This document shows positions 1-7,681 of a stretch of DNA of 24,722 nucleotides, piece by piece; position 1 is the first letter of the stretch; every line of letters starts with the position of its first letter. The position numbers and the translations under genes were made by a program. This DNA comes from Stigonema sp964246695. GTDB taxonomy: Bacteria; Cyanobacteriota; Cyanobacteriia; Cyanobacteriales; Nostocaceae. Under the pieces are notes generated by a model, which was not told where the DNA came from, made no database searches, and worked only from the letters and a program-made list of their open reading frames with translations. Location: contig CAXTSI010000068.1 in NCBI GenBank assembly GCA_964246695.1, positions 1-24,722 of the forward strand, given 5' to 3'.

Positions 1-17
1 CAATCAAGAGTTGTGCC

Positions 18-33
18 AGAGGCGATCGCCTCT
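18..33. repeat. HIP1-centred 16-bp palindrome
   Basis: A perfect 16-bp palindrome built around the HIP1 octamer GCGATCGC lies just downstream of the 3' end of the Rrf2 gene on the minus strand. HIP1 is the highly over-represented octamer of many cyanobacterial genomes and recurs through the window. No T-tract follows, so I do not call it a terminator. Confidence 0.7.
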
Positions 34-91
34 AGACTTGACTGTATTTTATTCGACACCTGATTTTGAATGGTCAATTGTAATTCTAATT

Positions 92-529
92 CTAAATATA
101 GTACATAAGTTCCATATGTCGTCGGGTTGCTCGCCGCTCACAAAGGTCTTGCAGCGTGTATTTTTGCAAAACCGAGTTAGCTGCTTGACGCGCCTCCTGC
201 CAGACTTCATATATTACGTCACTTTCTACTGTTTGTGGAGGTGCATCTTCAGCAGGCATAACAGCCTCTGCCCCTTCAATACAGTTGAAAGCATCCTGAA
301 TAGTAATCTTTCTCGGGTCTCGTGCTAGAACATAGCCACCTTTAGCTCCGCGTATGCTCTTAATCAGACCTCCACGTCTTAAAGTCGCCAGTAATTGCTC
401 CAGATAGCGATTCGGTATGTCTTGTAGTGCTGCTATCTGTCGTATTTGCAAAGATTCGCCGCTATTATAGCAACTTGCTAGCTCTAACAGCGCTAGAAGT
501 GCGTATTCAAATTTATTAGAGAGTTCCAC
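92..529 (-). CDS. Rrf2 family transcriptional regulator
   Basis: A 145-residue protein of normal Rrf2 length. The N-terminal winged helix-turn-helix (about residues 1-80) shows the family pattern: an ELSNKFEYALLALLELA helix, IRQIAALQDIPNRYLEQLLATLRRGG as the recognition region, then the wing IRGAKGGYVLARDP. Rrf2 proteins are DNA-binding regulators, and some (IscR, NsrR) sense Fe-S clusters or NO through three clustered cysteines in the C-terminal half. Here the only cysteines are C20, one in FNCIEG and one in DLCERR, so the classical triplet is missing and the sensing mode is open. Cyanobacterial Rrf2 proteins without that triplet are known. The start is GTG at 529, chosen because it gives the exact family N-terminus; no clear Shine-Dalgarno precedes it. 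The gene faces away from a 0.7 kb gene-free region that must carry its promoter. Confidence 0.93.
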   Translation of the reverse strand: MELSNKFEYALLALLELASCYNSGESLQIRQIAALQDIPNRYLEQLLATLRRGGLIKSIRGAKGGYVLARDPRKITIQDAFNCIEGAEAVMPAEDAPPQTVESDVIYEVWQEARQAANSVLQKYTLQDLCERRATRRHMELMYYI

Positions 530-1262
530 AAGCGTAATATTTTAAGTTCACACCTAAACTATGTCAGGTAACTGATTGTATTTCCATGAATTAGCAATCG
601 GGTTTTGCTCCAGGAAACTAAACCTCGTGCTGGCTGTCTAACTTCACTTTATAAACTCTTACCGAGCAAGGCAAATACTTTTTATTTTCATCTTGATAAA
701 TAAAACTCATTAATAAAGGGCATAGAGCATCTGTATGAAAATCTTATATTTTCTAATTTATGATTATTGCTTATGCTTATTTATATTACTAAGCTTACAA
801 GCTTCTACTTCTTCCCTAGGTTAGAATTAGATAAGATGGAAGATGTATTTTCTTAACAAGTTTAAATAGAGTCAATACCCTTCGGTTAAGGTGATTCGTG
901 AAAAATCCATGCATGGGTTGTAAATGAGGAAATCATCTGATGCGAACCGGATTGTAAATAGGGATACCTATCGCTTTGAGCGCGAAATTTAGACCAGTAC
1001 TTGTAACTGCCTTTGAAGGCGAACAAAATACCTGTTTTTCGGATTTGCTCAAATCGTAAACTACCTCAACCTATAAGTTTTGGCTTTTTTAAGCACACAT
1101 CATCTTCTCAGTGTTATCCTAGTCTTGCAACTAGGTCTAAGAGCGTGAATCCCCACACTCCCCAGCATACAACATATATTATAGCATTGCTTTTAATTCT
1201 TGCCCACAAGCAAGCAACTTATTCCCACCAGTACTAAACAGACCCACAAAGGAGTCGTCACA
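530..1262. other. Gene-free region with small hairpins
   Basis: There is no credible gene in this 733-nt AT-rich stretch; the open frames are short and lack family features. It contains the divergent promoter regions of the Rrf2 gene and the small protein. Several short self-complementary elements cluster between 879 and 1020: CCTT/AAGG (879-891), the palindrome CCATGCATGG (907-916), GATA/TATC (963-972), CGCT/AGCG (972-982) and GCCTT/AAGGC (1009-1020). They could belong to a structured leader or small RNA, but each stem is short and I recognise no RNA family. Confidence 0.4.
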
Positions 1263-1523
1263 ATGGGTAGATTAAATCCTTTCTCTCTACAGATGCAGAT
1301 TACCCGAATGTTTGAGCAAGGGCAATCATTCTTCGCCACAACCAAGGTGCAAGAATGGCTAAAAGAGCATAATCATAATCCAGCTGATTATGACATTATT
1401 TTCCATCAAAAACCGGCTCCCCCAGGTTCAAAACAAGTGATGGTAGTTGAAATTGAGTTGCGTCGCCAAGATGGACAACCCGTAGATCCGTGGTTGCAAG
1501 AACAAGCCAACCTTCAAGCCTGA
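1263..1523 (+). CDS. Small conserved-looking hypothetical protein
   Basis: An 86-residue soluble protein of unknown function. I chose ATG 1263 over an in-frame start 63 nt upstream because a GGAG Shine-Dalgarno sits about 8 nt before it and the upstream extension (rich in T, K and Q) looks non-coding. The protein has an amphipathic N-terminal half (QMQITRMFEQGQSFFAT) followed by a beta-like segment (KQVMVVEIELRRQDG). There is no signal peptide, membrane segment or cysteine motif. It ends 18 nt before the downstream methyltransferase, so the two are probably co-transcribed. I do not recognise a named family. Confidence 0.75.
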   Translation: MGRLNPFSLQMQITRMFEQGQSFFATTKVQEWLKEHNHNPADYDIIFHQKPAPPGSKQVMVVEIELRRQDGQPVDPWLQEQANLQA

Positions 1524-1541
1524 GTTGATGAGATCAAAAAA

Positions 1542-2171
1542 ATGATTAACCTCTGGACTTCTGCAGACCATGCCTTACGCTATCTTACACAAGCAGATCG
1601 GCTCCCCCACCGCACTGAGGGCGAAGCAGTACTGCTGGAACATCTCCCCAAAACGGTAAAGCGCGTTCTCGATTTGGGAACTGGGGATGGTCGTTTACTT
1701 GCTCTCCTCAAGATTGATCGTCCCCACATCCAAAGCGTTGGTGTTGACTTCTCACCAACGATGCTGGAGGCTGTAAAAACTCGCTTTGCTGATGATTCTA
1801 AGGTAGAAGTGATTGCTCACAACTTGGATGAACCTCTACCTGAGTTAGGTTCGTTTGATGCGGTTGTCTCCAGTTTTGCTATCCATCACCTCATGCACGA
1901 TCGCAAACGTTCCCTTTACACAGAGATTTTCCAGCTTCTGGAACCGAGCGGTATTTTCTGCAATTTGGAACACGTAGCTTCACCGACACCAGCACTGCAT
2001 GAGCATTTTTTACAAGCTATTGGTAGGACTCTTGAGGAAGATGACCCATCAAATAAACTTCTAGATGTGGAAACACAACTGGGTTGGCTGCGAGAAATTG
2101 GCTTCACTGATGTAGATTGCTATTGGAAATGGCTGGAACTTGCACTGCTGATTGGGATAAAATCTAAATAA
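1542..2171 (+). CDS. Class I SAM-dependent methyltransferase
   Basis: A 209-residue Rossmann-fold methyltransferase. Motif I is VLDLGTGDG (residues 42-50), the glycine-rich loop that holds S-adenosylmethionine. Next come an acidic strand end (VGVDFSPTML) that would bind the ribose, HNLDEPLP, and motif IV-like FDAVVSSFAIHHL, a signature of the Methyltransf_11/25 type that acts on small molecules. The substrate cannot be read from sequence. The C-terminus (WLREIGFTDVDCYWKWLELALLIGIK) matches the last strand of such enzymes, so the gene appears complete. It follows the 86-residue gene by 18 nt. Unlike the next gene it has none of the C5 DNA methyltransferase motifs, so it is not part of the restriction-modification unit. 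Confidence 0.9.
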   Translation: MINLWTSADHALRYLTQADRLPHRTEGEAVLLEHLPKTVKRVLDLGTGDGRLLALLKIDRPHIQSVGVDFSPTMLEAVKTRFADDSKVEVIAHNLDEPLPELGSFDAVVSSFAIHHLMHDRKRSLYTEIFQLLEPSGIFCNLEHVASPTPALHEHFLQAIGRTLEEDDPSNKLLDVETQLGWLREIGFTDVDCYWKWLELALLIGIKSK

Positions 2172-2286
2172 AACCCTTGCTGTATCTATGTAATGTAGAG
2201 AAGCTACACGAACGCTTTGGACAATTAGAGCATTTTTGCTGTATAAAGTGGTGAGAAAATGAAGTGCTGATTAATTGTGTGAAACT

Positions 2287-3603
2287 ATGTTCACTGTAGT
2301 CTCTCTATTCTCAGGTGCGATGGGGCTGGACATCGGTATTGAGAAGACGGGACGGTTTAGGCTCCTTGCCTGTGTTGAGATGGTTCCCGCCATCTGCGAA
2401 ACCATCCGGCGAAACCGGGATACTGGACGTATTAGCAACCGTGAATTAAAGGTTTACGAAGCAGACATTTGCAAACTTGACCCTATCCAGGTCATGAATG
2501 ACATTGGGCTTAAACCTGGTGAACTGGACTTACTAGTAGGGGGACCACCGTGCCAAAGCTTTAGCACTACTGGAAGAAGGGGTACTGTTCAAGACCACCG
2601 AGGTACGTTACTGTGGCAGTTTCTCCATTTTGTCGATGCCATTCAGCCCAAGTTCTTCATGATGGAAAACGTCCGTGGTCTGATGTCAGCAGCCCTAAAG
2701 CACCGCCCCATTGCCCAGCGACCTGATAAAGGGGGGCTGACTCTCATGCCTGATGAGGAGCCTGGATCTGTTGTCAAGCAGTTTATCGCTGACCTCCACG
2801 GTGCTTACCGCCTTGACTGTTTCGAGGTTAACGCTGTGAACTATGGAGCACCTCAGCTAAGGGAGCGGGCTTTATTCATTGGTAATAGGTTTAACCGATT
2901 AGTAGAGTTTCCTCACCCAACACATGGACCGATAACTGGTCATACGCAGTTGACACTCTTTGGTCTATCTTTGGGAGAAGTGGAACCCTTTGCAACACTT
3001 GGAGATGCGATCGCCAATCTAGTAGAAGAAGACCCTCTAGTAATGGACTTTAGCCCTCGAAAGAAGCGTTACCTTTCTATGATCCCACCTGGTGGCAACT
3101 GGAGATGCCTTCCTCCTGAAGTAGCAAAGGAGTCTATGGGTAAGGCTTACGTTGCTAAGGGTGGGCGTTCGGGTTGGTGGCGACGATTAAGCTTTGATCT
3201 GCCCTGTCCTACTATTGTGACAATGCCCAATCATGCCAGTACAGCTTTGTGTCATCCAATGGAGGTTCGGGCGCTGAGTTTACGTGAATGCGCTCGTGTG
3301 CAAGAATTCCCTGATGAATGGCAATTCTGCGGTACGACCTCAGAGCAGTATGCCCAAGTTGGGAATGCAGTCCCGATCCGGTTGGGGAGGGTGGCGGGTG
3401 ACCTTTTGGCTTCTCATCTTGATGAGTTATATGCTACTGGTCTAATGCCTGCTCTAGGTACACACCCTCTCTATCGTAATGTTTACGTGAAGTCCCATAT
3501 CCGTACCCGCCAGTGGTACAAGGATGGTCAGGAGTTCGTCTGGCAAGATGGAGCAGGTGCGTATCCTAACAAAAGAAAACAATATGGTAAAGAAGAAAGA
3601 TAA
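2287..3603 (+). CDS. DNA (cytosine-5) methyltransferase
   Basis: A type II modification enzyme that would transfer a methyl group from SAM to C5 of cytosine within a specific DNA site, protecting host DNA from the partner nuclease. All core motifs are present in order, numbering from ATG 2287 (438 aa): motif I VSLFSGAMGLD near the N-terminus, motif IV GGPPCQSF with catalytic cysteine C89, motif VI MMENVRGL (E127), motif VIII QLRERALFIG, a variable target-recognition region, and motifs IX/X at RECARVQEFPDEW and YAQVGNAVP. ATG 2287 is preferred to TTG 2275 because it places motif I right after the start, as in the family. The last 20 nt overlap the next gene, which is typical of linked restriction-modification pairs. 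The recognition site cannot be predicted. Confidence 0.96.
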   Translation: MFTVVSLFSGAMGLDIGIEKTGRFRLLACVEMVPAICETIRRNRDTGRISNRELKVYEADICKLDPIQVMNDIGLKPGELDLLVGGPPCQSFSTTGRRGTVQDHRGTLLWQFLHFVDAIQPKFFMMENVRGLMSAALKHRPIAQRPDKGGLTLMPDEEPGSVVKQFIADLHGAYRLDCFEVNAVNYGAPQLRERALFIGNRFNRLVEFPHPTHGPITGHTQLTLFGLSLGEVEPFATLGDAIANLVEEDPLVMDFSPRKKRYLSMIPPGGNWRCLPPEVAKESMGKAYVAKGGRSGWWRRLSFDLPCPTIVTMPNHASTALCHPMEVRALSLRECARVQEFPDEWQFCGTTSEQYAQVGNAVPIRLGRVAGDLLASHLDELYATGLMPALGTHPLYRNVYVKSHIRTRQWYKDGQEFVWQDGAGAYPNKRKQYGKEER

Positions 3604-4726
3604 CGTGAGTCAGCCAGGGCTTGATATTGAGGGTAGGCTGACACAAGCTGGTATTTACAGTGTCCTCCGCACAAGGCGGAACACTTACGATCCTGGTAAA
3701 GTTACTAGTCTTCTTGCTGATATTGACGAAGGTCGCACCATCGCACTGGCTAACTTGGTAATGACCTATATCCAAAAGAATCTTCCTGATGCCATAAACA
3801 AGCGAAAAAACCTGGCTGATTATCGCATAAACCCTTATGTTCTCCTTACCAGTGCCAACGTGTTAAAGCTGTCAGACCCAGTGCAGTTCGGTACATTCCT
3901 TTTCAATAATAAGCTGTATGCAGGGCTTGAGACATCGTTTGGTAAGTCTATCGAAGCAGCTTTTGTGAGCCATTATCCTATAGTTCAGGGGGTGAGAGGC
4001 TCATGGGAAGATCCACAGGAGAAAGTTGCCGAGTTTGCTGCCCTAAAGGCTGCTAAACTATCTCGTGAACAAAAGGCAAGAGCACGTAACAACTCAGTTT
4101 GGCGCGAGATTGACAAGTCTTGCATTCTTGATGACCGTAGGTATTTGGTGTCTATAAAGAGTGGTCCAAATTGCATCAACGATACACAGGTTGCTGGTAT
4201 GGTTAGTGCCATTAAAGATAACTACTTAGCTTGGATGCAGCAGACTAAACAGAACTATCCTGAAGTTACTGGACTTGATGTCGTCATCGGAATTACCTAT
4301 GGCACAGACTTAACTACAAACAACAAAGAGAACCAGATATTGGCTAAGCTACAAGAGCATGGCTTTATGGAAGAAGATCGTGCCGAGAAGCCAGGTGTTC
4401 TGATTGATCAGACAGCCAGTGTCCGTGTGTATCGATGTATTGGTCAAGATTTTTGGTCATTTATCGGTAACCCAGCCAATCAAGCAGAGTCTTCATTCGT
4501 CTTTCTAGAGGTGCTTTTGGCTTTATGCAAGGCATTATCTCAGGGGATGAAAGAAGCTAGCCTTGAAGAGCGCGTGAACTTGAAGTTGACTCAGCTAGCA
4601 CATGCTCTTTTAGACATGAGATTTCCGCGTACCACTCTACCAGATTGGATACGGGAAGACTTCTGTGAGGATGAATTATTTTGGCTTGCTACAGCCATGA
4701 CCGCATTTTACGACACCGGAATATAA
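3584..4726 (+). CDS. Probable type II restriction endonuclease
   Basis: A 380-residue protein starting inside the end of the cytosine methyltransferase gene (20-nt overlap), the usual position for a cognate endonuclease. I prefer ATG 3584 because it opens with a plausible MVKKKDN start; in-frame ATGs at 3524 and 3548 lie deep in the methyltransferase gene. The central part looks like a PD-(D/E)XK core: an acidic helix around TSFGKSIEAAF (E123), WREIDKSC (E175, D177), then RYLVSIKSGPNCINDTQ with K192 as the likely catalytic lysine. The usual E of ExK is serine here, a variation seen in some restriction enzymes. The KSGPNxIND segment resembles the EcoO109I/PmeII-type endonucleases, but I assign the subfamily only tentatively. 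It would cleave unmethylated DNA at the site its partner protects. Confidence 0.82.
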   Translation: MVKKKDNVSQPGLDIEGRLTQAGIYSVLRTRRNTYDPGKVTSLLADIDEGRTIALANLVMTYIQKNLPDAINKRKNLADYRINPYVLLTSANVLKLSDPVQFGTFLFNNKLYAGLETSFGKSIEAAFVSHYPIVQGVRGSWEDPQEKVAEFAALKAAKLSREQKARARNNSVWREIDKSCILDDRRYLVSIKSGPNCINDTQVAGMVSAIKDNYLAWMQQTKQNYPEVTGLDVVIGITYGTDLTTNNKENQILAKLQEHGFMEEDRAEKPGVLIDQTASVRVYRCIGQDFWSFIGNPANQAESSFVFLEVLLALCKALSQGMKEASLEERVNLKLTQLAHALLDMRFPRTTLPDWIREDFCEDELFWLATAMTAFYDTGI

Positions 4727-4881
4727 TATCGCTGCTGGACGAAAGCATTCGTAACTGCAATCAGTAGAGAGCGATGTCTGGCGTCAAGCAAAAGTGGACT
4801 GGTAGTTTAGTTTAAAAGTGGCACTTGTCTCGCTCCACATCTAGGGCTAATCTAGCGGTGTGGAGTTCAAAATATCAAGCT

Positions 4882-5580
4882 ATGCATCAAGAAGAACAGA
4901 CAAAAGCCGATCTTACTCCCAGCCAAAGAACTACCATCAAGCGAGTACCTAAGCGAGGAAATTATGAGCGTGATACCATCTATCAAATCCTGGATGAAGG
5001 ATTAGTCTGTCATTTGGGCTTTGTTGTTGAAGGACAGCCGTTTGTCATTCCCACCGCCTACGGACGAGTTGACGACAAGCTATATATTCACGGATCGCCT
5101 GCTAGTCGGATGCTGCGATCGCTTCAAACAGGTATTGAAGTCTGTGTTACAGTGACGTTGCTGGATGGACTGGTGTTGGCGCGATCGGCATTCCATCATT
5201 CCATGAACTACAGGTCTGTAGTTATCTTTGGCACTGCTAAGACTGTAGAAAATGCTGAAGAGAAGCAAGAAGCACTACGTGCCTTTGTTGAGCATGTCAT
5301 TCCTCACCGTTGGGAGTCCGTGCGTCCACCAAGTCGCAACGAATTGGCTGGAACTCTAGTGCTATCTCTACCTCTCGTTGAAGCCTCTGCTAAGATTCGC
5401 ACAGGTGGACCTATCGATGATGAAGCTGACTATGAGTTGCCAGTGTGGGCAGGGGAAATCCCATTACCTTTGACTGCTGCTGCACCCGTTAATGATGCTC
5501 GTTTGCATACAGGAATTGAAGCACCTGCTTATGTCTGTAACTACACAAGACCGAGAGCGAAAACTTGCTCAGTAACTTAG
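4882..5580 (+). CDS. Pyridoxamine 5'-phosphate oxidase-family (FMN-binding split-barrel) protein
   Basis: A protein of about 232 residues. The N-terminal segment (LTPSQRTTIKRVPKRGNYERDTIYQILDEGLVCHLGFVVEGQPFVIPTAYGRVDDKLYIHG) is the hallmark of the PPOX-like/NimA-related flavin-binding split-barrel proteins, which bind FMN or a related cofactor. The strands continue through FHHSMNYRSVVIFGTAK. Members serve as putative flavin-dependent oxidoreductases or resistance proteins; the substrate is unknown here. ATG 4882 gives the normal family N-terminus; an in-frame TTG at 4825 would add 19 unrelated residues. The gene has its own 5' gap of about 150 nt and converges on the MAPEG gene. The last few residues (ARAKTCSVT region) look less conserved. 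Confidence 0.87.
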   Translation: MHQEEQTKADLTPSQRTTIKRVPKRGNYERDTIYQILDEGLVCHLGFVVEGQPFVIPTAYGRVDDKLYIHGSPASRMLRSLQTGIEVCVTVTLLDGLVLARSAFHHSMNYRSVVIFGTAKTVENAEEKQEALRAFVEHVIPHRWESVRPPSRNELAGTLVLSLPLVEASAKIRTGGPIDDEADYELPVWAGEIPLPLTAAAPVNDARLHTGIEAPAYVCNYTRPRAKTCSVT

Positions 5581-5673
5581 GCTACATTGTTGGCTCTAGG
5601 GTGCAAATCTGAAATACCCAAGCTTGGCTTGCTGTCTAAAAAAGGGAATGTAACCGAGAAACGTTGCACGACA

Positions 5674-6138
5674 CTAACCTTGGAACACTGCCCATACAAT
5701 GTGTCCGCACAGAATGAGCATCACGACAATGCCGAGCAAATAAATTCGATTGCGAAGGGGTTGAATTGCGCGTAAGTACGCAATCGTATGAATAATCCGA
5801 GATAACACAAACAGCGGAAAATAAATCAGTGTGCCTTGCTCCCAGCAATTAAGCTGAATGTAAGCTCCCGCAAGAAAAAGGAAGATAGGAATGTTCTCGC
5901 CATCATTTCGCAAAGTTTTAGTTGCCCGTTGCAACAGCGGGTCATCTTCTGCCACCTTCGCGCCTTCTTTGCCAAAAGAGGCTGCATAGGCTGCATCTTC
6001 AGGGTTGGCAAAGGTATTGGACTGGAAGCGGCTGTAGCCTTGCACTAATACCACCGCAAACATTTTCAGAAAGAGCGCAACAACGGTGAAACCATATGCT
6101 TTCCACAGTAACATCGTCATCCTAGAAGCCAAACTCAT
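5674..6138 (-). CDS. MAPEG family membrane protein
   Basis: A 154-residue integral membrane protein with four predicted hydrophobic segments (near residues 10-34, 80-100, 102-120 and 130-150). The conserved MAPEG features are visible: an ENIPIFLFLAGAY helix and SRIIHTIAYL with its R..H pair. The family covers microsomal glutathione S-transferases and related eicosanoid and glutathione proteins; bacterial members may conjugate or reduce hydrophobic substrates with glutathione. The start could also be one of the internal ATGs at 6120 or 6114, since residues 1-6 are not needed for the fold. A GST-like protein encoded at 21575-22372 is not linked to it. Confidence 0.88.
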   Translation of the reverse strand: MSLASRMTMLLWKAYGFTVVALFLKMFAVVLVQGYSRFQSNTFANPEDAAYAASFGKEGAKVAEDDPLLQRATKTLRNDGENIPIFLFLAGAYIQLNCWEQGTLIYFPLFVLSRIIHTIAYLRAIQPLRNRIYLLGIVVMLILCGHIVWAVFQG

Positions 6139-6222
6139 TGAACTGCAACTTTATTGTCTCATCATTTCCCCACCTGTCAGAAACGCCCCTTTTCACCTTT
6201 ACTGTGTTCGTCGTTCGATTTT

Positions 6223-6281
6223 ACAGCAGTTTTCAATTGAACCCGCGCCACATTGTAAGGGCGCGGAAACCGCGCCCCTAC
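6223..6281 (+). repeat. Dispersed hairpin repeat, copy 1
   Basis: This element shares an 18-nt left block (6223-6240) and a 34-nt right block (6248-6281) with 12181-12237. The right block folds into a stem of about 12 bp with one mismatch around an AAA loop (GGGCGCGG/CCGCGCCC core). The two copies differ only in a 5-7 nt linker. It lies in the gene-free space between MAPEG and rarD, with no sign of a coded product. Confidence 0.85.
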
Positions 6282-6331
6282 GGTTATGTTGTGGTCTACC
6301 CGACGAAGGTGCTGTAACTTGAGAATCCTTT

Positions 6332-7240
6332 TCAGCTAGGCTGCCGAGTAACCAGAGAGGTTGTGGAGTAAACAACGAGTGCCGACCAGATGAAACCGAA
6401 GGTCACAGCGTGAGTGCTGGTAAAAGGTTCATGGTAGAGAAATACTCCTAGCATCAGTTGCAGGCTTGGAGCTACATATTGGAAAAAACCTAGGGTGGAA
6501 AGCCGCAACCGCTTGGCAGCATTGTTAAACCAAAGCAGTGGCAGCGAGGTCATCACACCAGATCCAATGAACAGAAGGGTGGTAGACCCAGTCATGCCCC
6601 AGTGCCCTGCCCCAGTTACAGTTAAGTATCCGACGAAAACTAAAGCCACAGGCGTTACCAGTAGCGTTTCCACTGCCAGTCCTACGAGAGGGGTAACTGA
6701 CACAACCTTCCGCAGCAGACCGTAGAAGGCAAAGGAAAACGCCAGACCGAGAGCAATCCAAGGCACTTCACCCACATGCCACACAAAATTAGCTACCCCA
6801 AGACCAGCTAATAGAACAGCCAGTTTTTGACCCCGATGCAATCGCTCCTTGAGGAACACAAACCCTAGGATGACGTTCACCAGTGGGTTAATGAAGTAAC
6901 CCAAGCTCGTTTCTACCACTCGGTCAGCGTTGACTCCATAAATGTAGAGTCCCCAGTTGAAGGCTAGCAGCAAAGCAGTTAGAAGTAGCATTCTCAAACG
7001 CTTGAGGGAGTGAAAGATTTGACTGAATTCAGCTGTTCGCTGTTGGAGAAACAGCAGCCCTGAGAAGAAGACCATTGACCAGATGATGCGATGGCTCAGC
7101 ACTTCAATGGCTGGGATCTGTCTAAAGAATTTCCAGTAAATTGGAAGCAGTCCCCAAGCTGTATAGGCTAGAACCGCGTAGAAGGCATCAGTCTCAGCAA
7201 TTGACCTCAAGAATGAGCTTTTCGGAAATTTGTTGTTCAT
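6332..7240 (-). CDS. rarD: RarD-type EamA/DMT transporter
   Basis: A 302-residue polytopic membrane protein of the drug/metabolite transporter superfamily, with about ten hydrophobic helices in two EamA halves. The N-terminal block AVLAYTAWGLLPIYWKFFRQIPAIEVLSHRIIWS is characteristic of the RarD subfamily, as are the GLYIYGVN, SLGYFINPL and GFFQYVAPSLQLMLGVF segments. The founding E. coli member is called chloramphenicol-sensitive protein RarD; the physiological substrate of most members is unknown. The length is normal and the start ATG is followed directly by a short hydrophilic leader. It stands alone on the minus strand, divergent from the LysR gene across a 440-nt gap. Confidence 0.93.
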   Translation of the reverse strand: MNNKFPKSSFLRSIAETDAFYAVLAYTAWGLLPIYWKFFRQIPAIEVLSHRIIWSMVFFSGLLFLQQRTAEFSQIFHSLKRLRMLLLTALLLAFNWGLYIYGVNADRVVETSLGYFINPLVNVILGFVFLKERLHRGQKLAVLLAGLGVANFVWHVGEVPWIALGLAFSFAFYGLLRKVVSVTPLVGLAVETLLVTPVALVFVGYLTVTGAGHWGMTGSTTLLFIGSGVMTSLPLLWFNNAAKRLRLSTLGFFQYVAPSLQLMLGVFLYHEPFTSTHAVTFGFIWSALVVYSTTSLVTRQPS

Positions 7241-7681
7241 TAAAAGGTATTAAGCACGTCATTAAATTTGCATATTTTGTCTCACGCAAAGACGCAAAGA
7301 CGAGGGCAGCGCGAATGACGGCTTTCCCGACCTAGGCGACTGCCCGTCGCAAAGAATAATACTAAGACTCATGACTTTTGCAAGAAGTCTATTGTCTAGT
7401 AGCATCACTAATTTTTGCTTGACGCTATATAGAAATTTCCAGGAGAATGAGGATCTGCTAAAGCTGATAGGGATTTCTGTGTGTTTTGATTTCCGATACA
7501 TTCTGTTATTTTTCATAGAAGCATTACTGAAAATTTATTAATAAGGAACACTCTACCAGTGCTTCAGTTAACAATCAAATCATGGCTTATATAATATCTA
7601 TAAATGGGATTTATAGATATTAGAAAGCACTGATACAATCTTTTTGCGATAATCAAATTACTATCTGGATTTGAATTGCCC
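7241..7681. other. Divergent intergenic region with repeats and operator-like palindrome
   Basis: No gene is supported in these 441 nt between divergent rarD and the LysR gene. Near rarD there is a CGCAAAGA direct repeat (about 7284-7301) and a stem-forming block with GGGCAG at 7304-7309 and CTGCCC at 7340-7345, both resembling common cyanobacterial interspersed repeats. Near the LysR gene lies the perfect inverted repeat described separately. Confidence 0.55.
7592..7622. promoter_or_regulatory. Perfect 14-bp inverted repeat, likely LysR operator
   Basis: Two exactly complementary 14-nt arms (7592-7605 and 7609-7622) are separated by GGG, centred about 75 nt upstream of the LysR start at 7682. 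The AT-rich dyad contains T-N11-A spacings as in LysR-type binding boxes. Lack of a following T-tract and its position ahead of a regulator favour an operator over a terminator. Binding is inferred, not shown. Confidence 0.6.

Noticed and set aside
11..328. 105-codon plus-strand frame at the window start
   Set aside because: It overlaps the clearly coding Rrf2 gene in antisense and has no family features.
1200..1262. Upstream in-frame extension of the 86-residue protein
   Set aside because: A good Shine-Dalgarno precedes ATG 1263, and the extension has no support.
5836..6048. Frames overlapping the MAPEG gene on both strands
   Set aside because: The MAPEG frame has conserved motifs and four membrane helices; the others are shadows.
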